From: Symbiodinium natans | Taxonomy: Eukaryota > Sar > Dinophyceae > Suessiales > Symbiodiniaceae | DNA length: 64,000 nucleotides | Assembly (NCBI GenBank): GCA_905221605.1 | Contig: CAJNDS010002179.1 | Location: 1,107,026 to 1,171,025 of the forward strand | Direction of reading: 5' to 3' | Part shown: piece by piece, positions 1 through 9,881 of the stretch | Position numbering within the stretch: position 1 is the first letter of the stretch | Layout of the letters: each line of letters starts with the position of its first letter | Notes under the pieces: model-generated | What the model was told of the DNA's origin: nothing | Databases searched by the model: none | Seen by the model: only the letters and a program-made list of their open reading frames with translations | Program-made: the position numbers and the translations under genes

Positions 1-582
1 GAGGAGTCTTCCAAACATCACGAAGCACAATAAAAGTGGCAAACGCAGGCACCCTTTTATTTCTAACTTGGGTTTTTTGCCTGACGGCAAACTGGGGGTG
101 CGAAGCACTCTCTGCTTGGCATCAAATCAGGGGGCCACATGGATTACATAGCCTCATTACCTGCAACGGAGCTAAGTGTCCAGAAAAACACTGGTTCAAA
201 GTGCCTTGGTCAAAGCAGATTGTTTTCAAAATTTCAAAAATAAAAAACATTTAAAACAGAAAACACTGGTTTTCAAGCATTTCAAAGTCTGCAGTGTGAA
301 TACTGATTTTGCATGCCTTGGTTCAGAAACAAAATAATCGCTTAAGCACAATTCTAAAAACATCAATTGATGTTTTTTTCAACTTTTCCTTGTTTGAGAA
401 ACATTGTTAACAAAATAATCTCAAAAACAAAATGAGCCTTACTAACTTTTTCAACTAAGCGAACCTGCTTGGTTTGGATCAAAATTTTAAATTTTGAAAA
501 TTTTCAAAAAAAACATTGCAAGAAACGCGGCGTCCAAAAAATCTAGAATGCATTCTGGGAAATGGTTGGTTTAAAAACAATT
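1..582. other. Gene-free AT-rich stretch
   Basis: AT-rich sequence with many A and T runs and no open frame of coding character. No RNA gene, transposon end or tandem repeat is visible. It ends where the first copy of the 1.2-kb repeat begins. Confidence 0.5.
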
Positions 583-937
583 ACTGTGGAGGTCACTTCG
601 GCTTCCCTACCTTTTGGAGTTGATTTCTTGCCCTCTTTTTGTATCTCCAAATCCACACACCTTTCACACCCACACACTTCCACACTTGAACAGCCAGCAG
701 AACCCAGCCGAGCCGACATACACGCAAACGCACACCACCCAAAGCCACTTTGCACCCACATAATGACACACACCACACTCCATGACACTGTCAAAACGCC
801 GAAACCACAACACACCCATTCACAATTGAAAAAAAAACAAGGTAAACACACACAGACACTTGCAAGGTTGAAACTTTCCTTGCACACTGAAGCCAAAGAC
901 ATGCACCCGCAAACCAACCCACTTTGCAACCACAAAT

Positions 938-970
<33 letters not shown>

Positions 971-1773
971 TCCACAACACTTTTGTGCATGCACACACAG
1001 AAAAACAGCCAAAACCACAAAATGCACATTCTTATAAATCTCTTAAGTTCCGATTGCAATTTTTTTCACTGTCTTTCTGGAAAATCGACAGCTTGCCGGG
1101 GGCTGACAGCACTGACCAAAACACACCAAAACACTTGATGAATTATCTGTTTGTGTTCTTTTTCTTAAGCTTGCAACTGAACCAAGAGATCATTCCGACA
1201 AAAAACAAAGAAAACATTAAGCAAAAAGCAAGAGGAAAAATTCTGTTCAGACGGGCAAAGTCAATTTGAACTGAGTTGCTGTGCATGAATCTGCTGCTGA
1301 ATCTGAAGAAAGTTGTCTAAGCTAAGTTTTATGACTCTGGCTTTTTTCCAGTGTTTTCTTGATTTCTTCAAATTTAAAAGAAAAACCAATGTTTTTGCAG
1401 TTCTTGCAAACATTGAAAAAAAAAAACAATCAACTGACCTCTCCTCATTCATGGGCAGAACAACTTGAGAGTTGCCCAACCTTGTTTCCATTCCATTATT
1501 CAAGGCACACTAAAAGTTGACAGAAGATTGAGCAGAAGAAACTCTGCTTTCTTTCAGGCTGGGTGCCCTCAATTCTTTGTCTTTCGTTTTTTGGTTGCAC
1601 GTTGCAATTCTTCCTGGATTTAGCACCATTCAACAAATTTTCAAAATTTCTGAAGTATCCGAAAATGTTGAAAAAACCCTCAAAATCAACACTTGATCAG
1701 TCAAATTTGTTGAATTTACTCTGGTGTTTCGCTCGCTGCGCTCGCACTTATTCACATTCTGGTAATACACTTT
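583..1773 (+). repeat. 1.2-kb dispersed repeat, copy 1
   Basis: A block of about 1190 bp that recurs at 2570-3751 in the same orientation with only scattered substitutions and small indels. It starts with CTGTGGAGGTCACT and ends near a TTCACATTCTGG motif. It contains a (CA)n microsatellite around 943-970 whose length differs slightly between copies. Open frames on both strands through it are rich in His/Thr or Cys/Val because of the CA/TG bias. They differ by frameshift between the copies, so I do not call them genes. Its start resembles the end of the inverted repeat at 4108-4257, which suggests a shared element family. The type of element is unknown. Confidence 0.8.
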
Positions 1774-1879
1774 GCAATTTTCGAGTGGTTTGGCTTGGGC
1801 GTCGCGCGCAACCTTAACGAATCAACACCACGGTTGAACTCGTCTCGTCCTGCAGTTGATTTCTGTCCAAACGGCACTG

Positions 1880-1918
1880 TCAGAGGCTTTTAAAAACACT
1901 TGTTTCAAAGCATTGAAC
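1880..1918 (+). repeat. Outer 39-bp terminal inverted repeat, left copy
   Basis: These 39 bases are the exact reverse complement of 14923-14961. The pair brackets about 13.1 kb containing all the nested repeats and the polymerase-helicase element, so it may mark the ends of an older host element. I see no obvious target-site duplication outside the pair (left flank ends CGGCACTG, right flank starts TTGGAGAG). Confidence 0.75.
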
Positions 1919-2067
1919 TTTTCCAAGCTGCAGTTTCCACCGACGTTGACTCTGCACCCTCCTCTTCTGCCTTCAGGCCTTGCACCAAAACCTGGAGAAT
2001 CTGAAACCCAAGATGAGGGGCAGCAAAATTGATCGAAAAGGTAGGGAAGCTCCAGTGACCTCCACAG
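1910..2067 (-). repeat. Inverted repeat A, left arm
   Basis: About 155 bp that recurs in opposite orientation at 4108-4257. It starts GCATTGAACTTTTCC and ends CCTCCACAG. The two arms bracket 2 kb holding the second copy of the 1.2-kb repeat, so the whole looks like an insertion with long terminal inverted repeats. The arm overlaps the last 9 bases of the 39-bp outer repeat, which leaves the exact insertion boundary ambiguous. Confidence 0.7.
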
Positions 2068-2924
2068 CTAGAGAAAGTTCCGGTTCCAAACAAGTTCACA
2101 CTTTGCCGCCTTGCTGCCTGCTGTTCTAATTTTGGGGGAAGACTGACACAAGACTTAGACTGGAACCGACTGAGAGGCTTATTTGTTTTACTTGCAACGA
2201 GGAGCTGTGAAAGCCAGATCTGGCTTCCCGTGTGTGAAAACAACGCCGCAACTGGGCCCAAAAATGCTTCTAAACTTGGGTTCCAATTTGAGGCTCCAAC
2301 CTGGGTGGCCTTGTATGTTCACACAGGAAATCCAAAATCTAGGGCCCGTTTTCGGTGCCCAGAATTGAGCTGCTTTTGGAACCCATTTAAGTTCAATAAT
2401 AATTGAAATCAACTCACAGACAAACAAGATTTTTTCTATTCGATACTGTTTGCATCAACACTCAAGAAAACAAAAAACGCCGTTGATACGCGCGTTCTTG
2501 GCTAAAAAAATTTTTAGCTGGCATTCAAGACAAAGCACTCTTGCATTGTTCGCGTGCGATCTTTCTCGCACTGTGGAGGTCACTTCGGCTTCCCTACCTT
2601 TTGGAGTTGATTTCTTGCCCTCTTTTTGTATCTCCAAATCCACACACCTTTCACACCCACACACTTCCACACTTGAACAGCCAGCAGAACCCAGCCGAGC
2701 CGACATACACGCAAACGCACACCACCCAAAGCCACTTTGCACCCACATAATGACACACACCACACTCCATGACACTGTCAAAACGCCGAAAACCACAACA
2801 CACCCATTCACAATTGAAAAAAAACAAGGTAAACACACACAGACACTTGCAAGGTTGAAACTTTCCTTGCACACTGAAGCCAAAGACATGCACCCGCAAA
2901 CCAACCCACTTTGCAACCACAAAT

Positions 2925-2955
<31 letters not shown>

Positions 2956-4107
2956 TCCACAACACTTTTGTGCATGCACACACAGAAAAACAGCCAAAAC
3001 CACAAAATGCACATTCTTACAAATCTCTTAAGTTCCGATTGCAATTTTTTTCACTGTCTTTCTGGAAAATCGACAGCTTGCCGGAGGCTGACAGCACTGA
3101 CCAAAACACACCAAAACACTTGATGAATTATCTGTTTGTGTTCTTTTTCTTAAGCTTGCAACTGAACCAAGAGATCATTCCGACAAAAAACAAAGAAAAC
3201 ATTAAGCAAAAAGCAAGAGGAAAAATTCTGTTCAGACGGGCAAAGTCAATTTGAACTGAGTTGCTGCGCATGAATCTGCTGCTGAATCTGAAGAAAGTTG
3301 TCGAAGTTTTATGACTCTGGCTTTTTTCCAGTGTTTTCTTGATTTCTTCAAATTTAAAAGAAAAACCAATGTTTTTGCAGTTCTTGCAAACATTGAAAAA
3401 AAAAAACAATCAACTGACCTCTCCTCATTCATGGCAGAACAACTTGAGAGTTGCCAACCTTGTTTCCATTCCATTATTCAAGGCACACTAAAATTTGACA
3501 GAAGATTGAGCAGAAGAAACTCTGCTTTCTTTCAGGCTGGGTGCCCTCAATTCTTTATCTTTCGTTTTTTGGTTGCACGTTGCAATTCTTCCTGGATTTA
3601 GCACCATTCAACAAATTTTCAAAATTTCTGAAGTATCCGAAAATGTTGAAAAAACCTCAAAAATCAACACTTGATCAGTCAAATTTGTTGAATTTACTCT
3701 GGTGTTTCGCTCGCTTCGCTCGCACTTATTCACATTCTGGAAATACACTTTATCTGAGTGGATGTTTCGAACTGTTTTTTGGCGTGTGAATAAGTATGCA
3801 GAGAGACTATAGGGAACACTGGTCTTTGTTACACAAGAGAAAGCGGGGCAATTTTTTCAAATTTTCCAAAATGCAAGTTTCAGCACTTTTAAAGGTTTTT
3901 TGAGTTATTGCAGGCGTTGCTGGGTTGTTGTTTAGCTCTCTGCAGTGGTCTTAGGGCGGTAATTTACAGACGGAATTTCTGAAAGCTGCATATTTTCAGA
4001 ATTTGGATTTTTGATTTTAAAAACCATGAAAAATGTGTTTTTTTTCATTTTGAAAACTTTTTTGTTTTGTTTGCTCCGATTTTACCTGCTGTAGGAATTC
4101 CAAAATA
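2068..4107. mobile_element. 2-kb segment flanked by inverted repeat A
   Basis: Sequence between the two A arms. It includes the second 1.2-kb repeat (2570-3751), and the rest (2068-2569 and 3752-4107) shows no coding character. No transposase-like open frame is present, so this would be a non-autonomous insertion. The CTGTGGAGGTCACT motif sits at the start of both 1.2-kb copies and, in the matching place, in both A arms. It may be a recurring element terminus. Confidence 0.45.
2570..3751 (+). repeat. 1.2-kb dispersed repeat, copy 2
   Basis: Near-identical direct copy of 583-1773. Differences include a shorter run in the A-rich part near 2815 and a 4-base loss near 3302. Here it lies inside the A-flanked segment, whereas copy 1 lies outside it, so the two reached their positions separately or the segment duplicated part of its flank. 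Confidence 0.8.
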
Positions 4108-4257
4108 CTGTGGAGGTCACTGGAGCTTCTCTACCTTTTCGATCAATTTTGCTGCCCCTCATCTTGGGTTTCAGATTCTTCAGGTTTTGGTGCAAGGCCG
4201 AAGAGGAGGGTGCAGAGTCAACATCGGTGGAAACTGCAGCTTGGAAAAGTTCAATGC
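4108..4257 (+). repeat. Inverted repeat A, right arm
   Basis: Reverse-complement partner of 1910-2067, starting CTGTGGAGGTCACTGG and ending GTTCAATGC. It runs directly into the left arm of the palindrome at 4257. Confidence 0.7.
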
Positions 4258-4716
4258 TCTCTCTGAGGTGGGAGTGCCCAACCCCCGCCACAACACAGCT
4301 GAGAGGATCGAGAATCCACGTTTGAGGAAGGTTGCTCTAGGAGCTTTCGACGCCAAACTGCATTAGAGTGCAGTTTCAGGTCTCACAGTAGCATCGCTGC
4401 AGCCGATTTTGAGGCCAGAAAATTTGCTCGTAATCGGAATCGCAACAGGATGCAGTTCTGAGGCTGCGGAGTTGTGGAGTTCCACGTTGTTACACTCCAC
4501 AACTCCGCAGCCTCAGAACTGCATCCTGTTGCGATTCCTCCCTCGCAAATTTTCTGGCCTCAAAATCGGCTGCAGCGATGCTACTGTGAGACCTGAAACT
4601 GCACTCTAATGCAGTTTGGCGTCGAAAGCTCCTAGAGCAACCTTCCTCAAACGTGGATTCTCGATCCTCTCAGCTGTGTTGTGGCGGGGGTTGGGCACTC
4701 CCACCTCAGAGAGAGG
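4257..4716. repeat. Large imperfect palindrome B/B'
   Basis: Left arm 4257-4479 and right arm 4495-4716 are near-perfect reverse complements, separated by a 15-base loop (4480-4494). The innermost stem is GCGGAGTTGTGGAG against its complement. The right arm is also present in direct orientation at 14701-14922, on the far side of the 10-kb element. Palindromes of this size extrude as cruciforms or arise by template switching. Here the structure abuts the element's left terminal repeat. Confidence 0.85.
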
Positions 4717-4718
4717 TG

Positions 4719-4786
4719 TTCATTTGCACGCCGCGACCTGTCTGGCACCTGTCTGGCACCTGTCTGGCACCTGTCTGGCACCTGGC
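4719..4786 (+). repeat. Element terminal inverted repeat with iterons, left
   Basis: Perfect inverted match to the right end (14632-14695) for about 64 bp: a 20-base tip, then four tandem copies of an 11-bp unit (CACCTGTCTGG phase). After the iterons the two ends diverge, then share a short CACCCGAT..AAGCAC block. The 11-bp period is about one helical turn, which suits repeated binding of one protein on the same DNA face. Confidence 0.85.
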
Positions 4787-5086
4787 ACCCGATTAAGCAC
4801 CCACGTACACGGGCACGCTCGCTGCGGCTCCGGGGCCCGTGACCGACCGGTTACCCGGCGGTAGGCTCCCGGGGCTGCGCGGGTGGCCCAGCGAAGTCGA
4901 GGGGGGTGCCCGACTGTGTAGGGCTACCCACGGGCGGTTATCAGTAACGCCCGGCCCCCTGACGACGCTTCGCGCAGGGCGAGGCCCTGGGAGCCGTCCA
5001 GGAAATGGGGCGGCTCCGAAACCTCACCACCCGCCACCCCAGGGGGGGCTGCGGGGAAGGGAATGCTGCCCGTTTTTTTGGCAGCT
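4787..5086. other. Left-end non-coding spacer of the element
   Basis: GC-rich sequence between the left iterons and the 3' end of the polymerase-helicase gene. No open frame here resembles a known protein. Frames on both strands are Gly/Pro/Arg-rich, as expected from base composition. Confidence 0.4.
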
Positions 5087-5118
5087 CGGGCCATCCCGGG
5101 AATCACCGGGATGGCCCG
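5087..5118 (-). terminator. 13-bp hairpin just downstream of the polymerase-helicase stop
   Basis: A perfect inverted repeat, CGGGCCATCCCGG (5087-5099) against CCGGGATGGCCCG (5106-5118), with a 6-base loop, begins seven bases past the stop codon at 5125. Its position suggests a role in 3'-end formation or RNA stability. That is inference, because eukaryotic genes do not normally use such terminators. A virus-like element might. Confidence 0.4.
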
Positions 5119-5124
5119 CGGGCC

Positions 5125-7859
5125 TCAAATCACGCTCAGGAGCTCCGCGCTCGTGGCCCGCGACGCGCCCACGTACAGGTGCTTCACCGAGAAGTGCGGG
5201 TTCTCGGCGTCGCAGAGCCACACCCTCCCCCGCAGCGTGAGGCCCTGGCAGGAGGCGTACGTGACCGCGTGGCAAAGCCGCGTGTGCCGCAGCAGCTCCG
5301 CGGGCGCGAAGCTCTGCCCGTCGTCCAGCGAGATCCGCTCCCCCACCTCGCTCACCGTCGCGAAGCAGCCCTTGGCCACCCTGCCGCCCGCGCCCACGAG
5401 CCTCAGCCCGGGCCACACGCGCATCGTCTGCGGCTGGTTGGTGCCCGCCTGCCCCTGCGCCCGGTGCTCCAGCAGCAGCGCACCCTCCGGCGCGAGCCGC
5501 CGGTTCTCTCGCTCGTTGATGGCCATCCTGTGGGCGTGGGAGATGACCAGGCAGGTGTCGGGGTGGCCCCGCCGCGGGAACAGCTCCCGCGCCGCCTGCA
5601 CGGCCTCCCGCAGCGGCGGCTGCTCCGGCTCGTCCACCCGCAGCCACTGCAGGAAGCGGAAGATCGTCTCGTCGCTGCGCTGGTTCTCCGTGAGCTCATG
5701 CACGCAGCCGCCCGCCAGGTCGTGCAGCAGCTGCGAGTCCTTCAGCGAGCGCAGCACCGGCGCGCCCCCGAAGGCGTCCTGCACGGCGGGCAGCTGCCGG
5801 AAGTCGCCCAGCAGCAGGAAGCGCACCCGGCGGTTCGTGGAGAGCTCCGCGATGTCGGCCCACAGCCCCACGTCGAGCTGCGTGACCTCCTCCACCACGA
5901 GCCAGTCCAGCGCGCAGCGGCCCGCGCGGATGGTGCGCCGTACCCAGAGGTCCGCCGTCTGCGCGCCCAGGCCCAGGTTCTGCACGCTGCAGTGCGTCTT
6001 CGAGATCAGCGTCACCTCCTCGCCCTGCGCCGAGAGCTGCGTCACGATCCGCCGCGCCAGGTGCGTCTTCCCCGTGCCCGGCATGCCCGAGAGCAGCAGG
6101 CTGCCCCCGTTGAGGCAGTGTGCCACGGGGTCCTCCACGTGCCTCCAGGGCCCCTGCGGCGGCGGCGGATCCGTCTCCAGCCGCGGCTCTCGGTAGTCGC
6201 CCTCCAGCCGCTTCACCTCCTCGAAGCGGTACTTCGGCGTGCCGTCCCGGTGCCGGCGCCGCGTGAGCGCCTCCACGGCGGGCAGGAACTTCCTCGGCAG
6301 GTGCTGGCACACGAGGCAGTCCGTCTTCAGCGCCACGAGGTAGCGGGGCGGCACCTCCCGCAGCGCGCGGTGGATCCTCGCCATCGCCACGTACTCGCAG
6401 CCCATCACGAAGTCGTGCGCCGGGCGCATGGAGCGGTTCGTGAAGAGCTCCGTGGCGTAGACGTGGTCGTAGTGGCAGGCGCCCGCGGCGTCGAAGAAGA
6501 CCTGCAGGAACTGGGAGCCCCAGCCGTCCGCCTCGTGGCTGCTCGTCCGCATGGAGTAGAAGACGTCCTTGGAGCGCGCCCACAGCCCGATGAGCGCGTT
6601 CACGCTCAGCTTCGCGAAGTGCTCCTCGCCCTCGGGCCAGGCGCCCTCCATGACCTCCAGCGCCCGCGCCAGGCAGTCGGGCGCCACGTGGGCCGTCGCC
6701 TGCAGGGACAACTCGCAGTCCGCCCATGTCGGAAGGCCCGCGTCGAGCATGTAGGCCACTGCGGGCTTCCCGTACCAGCCCGGGCCGACGTAGGGCAGCC
6801 GCGCCAACAAACCCGCGCGCTTGTCCTCCCGCTTCCGCACGAAGGTGAGGTCCGCCAGCTGCCCCTCCTCCGCCGGCCGGATGCTGTCCAGGGGGCAGAA
6901 GACGGGCAGCGGGAAGGGGGCGTTGGCTAGGGCGTTCTTGCGGCAGCGCACCACGTCCACGCCCTGGCACACCTTCTCGGGGTTGCACTTCGCCAGCCCG
7001 CACACGAGCGGGGGCAGCCGGGGGGAGCAGGCGTAGCTCTCGAAGACGTGGCGGCAGAACCGGCTCTCCAGGCTCGTGGCGTGGGAGCACTCCAGGAACG
7101 TCTTGGCGCGGTGGCACTCGAGGCACAGGGCCTGCAGGCGCTGCCGCTGCCCGAAGAAGGACTGGTGCACCGGCACCACGTGGTCCGCCTCGCAGCTGCC
7201 CGCGTCGATGGGGGCAGCGCAGAGCGCGCAGGCTCCCCGCTGCTCCTGCAGCAGCCGCTGCACGTCGCCGCGGTCCCTCCGCGCCTTCAGCAGCGCTCCG
7301 AAGACCTCGCTGGCCGCGCCGGCGAGCCGCTGCCCGCGGTAGGCGAAGCCCAGCTTGGCCATCCACGCCTCCAGCGCCCCCGCGTCCTCGGGATACTCGT
7401 GGACGACGCAGTCCCCCCCGCGCACGCGCAGCCGCAGGTAGCGCCACTCTACGAGCCCGCGCATGACGACCTTGGGCTGGTGGCCCTCCGCGAGCAGGCG
7501 GGAGCGCACGGCGCGCAGGTTCCTGGCCCAGTAGTGCCCGGGCTCGAGGGCGCCCTGCCACTCCCGCCACTCGCCGAAGGGCGGCACGGTGGACTCCCGC
7601 CGCTCCCCGCGCGATCTCGGCAGTGTCCCGCGGCTCGCCGTCGCACCAGGCCACGGCCCGCGCGCTCTTGTAGAAGTAGGCGTGGTCGCGGTAGACGCAC
7701 AGCGCCAGGGCCCGCTCCTCCTTGACGGGCGGCTCGTAGCAGTCGATCATCTGCCCCCGGCAGTTCACGATGAACATCCGAGCCCTGCGGCGAGGTGCGC
7801 GCGGAGACGCCCGCCTCCACGGCCCGCCGGATTCTCTCGCGCTGCTGTGCCCAAGACAT
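5125..7859 (-). CDS. HNH nuclease / family-B-like DNA polymerase / PIF1-like helicase fusion
   Basis: The main open frame (7587-5125, 820 residues) has three parts. Residues 118-163 form an HNH zinc-type nuclease: CxxC, then EADH, then CLECH. Residues 205-460 resemble the degenerate polymerase B of some giant viruses and fungal repeat families: a motif-A-like DVVRCRKNAL, then LPYVGPGWYG, a motif-B-like KLSVNALIGLW (326-336) and a motif-C-like LKTDCL (420-425). Residues 495-820 form a superfamily-1 helicase: Walker A GMPGTGKT (501-508), Walker B-like DWLVVEEV (561-568), motif III GDFRQLP (594-600), motif V ASCQGLT and motif VI YVGASRAT. Upstream, a second frame (7777 to about 7610, with DHAYFYKSARAV) and a third (7859 to about 7785) appear to be the N-terminus, so two frameshifts or short introns are implied. 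It probably replicates and unwinds the element. The helicase call is firm and the HNH call good. The polymerase call rests on motif resemblance. Confidence 0.75.
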
Positions 7860-7927
7860 GATTTACTACCGCCCCCTCGGCGGCGGCGGTCGGGCGAACG
7901 CAGGTCCCCCTAGCTAGCCGTGTCGAC

Positions 7928-7985
7928 GGGTGCCCCAATTTCAAAATCGGGGCACCCATCGGGGCACCCATCGGGGCACCTACTC
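7928..7985. repeat. Intergenic hairpin plus GGGGCACCCATC repeats
   Basis: A 9-bp stem GGGTGCCCC (7928-7936) pairs with GGGGCACCC (7949-7957) across a 12-base loop. Three tandem GGGGCACC(CATC) units follow. It lies in the short gap between the polymerase-helicase start (7859) and the end of the next gene upstream (about 8016). It could be a promoter or 3'-end element. No factor is identifiable. Confidence 0.5.
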
Positions 7986-8015
7986 GGTGTAGCCCGTGTC
8001 GATGGTCGAACGCGT

Positions 8016-9482
8016 CTAAAAGGGGCAGTGGGGTTTGGGGGGCTCGGCCTGCTGCAGCATCACGTCCGTGACCTCCGCCAGCACGCCGCACTGGGAGCTC
8101 ATCAGCCAGACCTGGCGCAGCTCGATGACGGGTTGGGCCTCCGGGACCTCGGCAGTCCTCGGTGGGCATAGGCTCCTCCGCAGTTGGCTCGAGCTCCTTC
8201 GCGACCTGGGTGACATTCTTGCTCCAATAGTCCGGAGCGATGTGGTAGAGGCCCTCCTTATTGAACACGATGCCCTTGGGGTGGCAGCGGATCGGGGCCA
8301 GGAAGTCGGCGTCGCCCGGCTCCATCTTCACCTCCCGGACCGGCCCCAGCGGGCTAAAGCCGACGTTCTGCTCAATGCTGAAGCGCACGACCCTGCCATG
8401 CACCGTCATCTCCCAAAGCTCCTTGGGCTCGGAGGGCTCTGGCTCCTTGGTCGACCCCGGCTCGGGTGCCTTGGTCGGCTCCTTGGTCGGCTGCTCCTCG
8501 ATGGGCTCCGGCACCTTGGTCGCCTTGGTCGGCTCCTCGGTCGGCTCCGACTCCTTGATCGGCTCCGGCTCGGTGGGCTCGACGCGCTCCTTCTCGGTCT
8601 CCCAGTGGGCCTCCGCAAGACTTTGGAGTGGCGTGAAAGGCGCCTCAGCCTCCATGGTCTCGAGCGCCACCGCACGGCGCTTCGCAGGTCGAATCTCGGC
8701 AACGGGTAGCTTCTCCACCAAGCGGGTCGGGTTCGGGATGAGGAAGCGCAGGATCGCCTGCTTGGGCAGCCTTTTGCCATCTTCGCCCAGAAGCGCCGCC
8801 GCCTTCCACACCAGGCGGTCGTGGACCACGCCGCCGTGGAAGCCCTGCAGCCTCACGCCGTTGGATGCGATGGCGTTGCTATGGGCTTTCAGGTTCGAGA
8901 GGTCCAACGGCGGCATCAGCTGCACCACAGCGTGCTGCCGGGTGACCATCACCAACCGGGCCTTGAAGCCAAGCACGACCACATAGGCCTCCAGGTCCCT
9001 CTCGCGAAACTCCTCCAGGCGGTCCAGCGCGTCGGCCTTGAAGAGGACCGTGCCCTGGTAGACATCGCCCTGCCCCAGCGGAATGCCCAGCTGCAACTGC
9101 TGGCGCAGCTTCTCCTCCTCCCTCTCGCGTTTGGCCGCTTCCCTGGCCTGCAGCCGGAGGTTGGCGCTGGAGTCGGGCGGCGCGATCACGGGGTCCAAGC
9201 GCTGGTTCAGCCCCTCCAACCCGCTTTCATCACCTTGAGGATTTCCGCCTGGCCCTCCTTGAGCTGCTCGGTGTTGTCGAGAGTCTCCTTGGCCACCTTG
9301 CGGTCTCGGATGCCCTGCTCCCGCTTCTCCTCCAGGTCGACCAGCTTCTGGCGGCATGCTTCCAGCTCCTCCTCCGTGAGCTCCCTGCCGACGCGGCCAC
9401 CCGAAGCCGTCATGCGCCCCGTGTCGATCTTGGCCCTCAGAGTCTGAATCTGGGACCGCTCGGGAGCGTGCTGAGAGGGCAT
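8016..9482 (-). CDS. Charged low-complexity element protein, broken by frameshifts
   Basis: Not recognised. The likely start is the ATG at 9482 (MPSQHAPERSQIQTL). The first frame is helical and charged (EELEACRQKLVDLEEKREQ) and stops at 9207. From about 9230 the reading continues in a second frame (SGLEGLNQRLDPVIAPPD), with a KREREEEKLRQQ helix and a folded-looking middle (DLEAYVVVLGFKARLVMVTR, then FLIPNPTRLVEKLP). A long Glu/Pro/Thr/Lys repeat (variants of EPTKEPTK) and a short folded segment near EMTVHGRVVRFSIE follow. Near 8155 a third frame takes over (AQPVIELRQVWLMSSQ) and stops at 8016. The two breaks could be indels, sequencing errors or small introns. It sits between the two enzyme genes, so a structural or accessory replication role is possible but unsupported. 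Confidence 0.5.
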
Positions 9483-9623
9483 GGCTCGGAAGTCGAGGTC
9501 CTAGCGGATCGCCTTGAGTGCAAATCTTGCTGTAGTCGGCACAATTGCTTTACAAGGGCAAACACGAACAAGCCGGCAGCCTGAACGAGGTAAAGGACAG
9601 CACAGCGGGCGCGCACGAACGAC

Positions 9624-9782
9624 GACAGGTGCCAGACAGGTGCCAGACAGGTGCCAGACAGGTGCCAGACAGGTGCCAGACAGGTGCCAGACAGGTGCCA
9701 GACAGGTGCCAGACATGGAGGTGCGACGGGCGCACGACGACAGGTGCCAGACAGGTGCCAGACAGGTGCCAGACAGGTGCGG
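9624..9782 (+). repeat. Internal 11-bp iteron array
   Basis: Eight tandem copies of the 11-bp unit GGTGCCAGACA, then a CGGGCGCACGACGA-type spacer, then three more copies. The unit is the same as in both terminal inverted repeats and has the orientation of the right end. It lies between the starts of one gene (9482) and the end of the next (9882). The array makes open frames on both strands that repeat 11 residues, which are artefacts. An origin-like or regulatory binding site for an element protein is the inference. Confidence 0.85.
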
Positions 9783-9881
9783 CGCGTGGAGGTGCGACGG
9801 CCGCGCGGCGCGACGGGCGCGCGGTGCGACGGGCTGCACAACCAAAACACAGGAACTCGAACCCCTGGCCTTCATTTTCCT

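Noticed and set aside
562-1269. 235-residue plus-strand open frame and its near copy at 2450-3031
   Set aside because: Composition follows the CA microsatellite (His/Thr runs), both strands are open, and the two copies differ by frame-changing indels.
5005-6930. 641-residue plus-strand frame opposite the polymerase-helicase gene
   Set aside because: Arg/Ala/Leu-rich shadow of a high-GC gene on the other strand; no motif. The minus frame carries clear helicase motifs.
5696-7777. 693-residue minus frame overlapping the polymerase-helicase gene
   Set aside because: Only its first 58 or so residues look real (the N-terminus before a frame break). The rest is Gly/Arg/Ala shadow.
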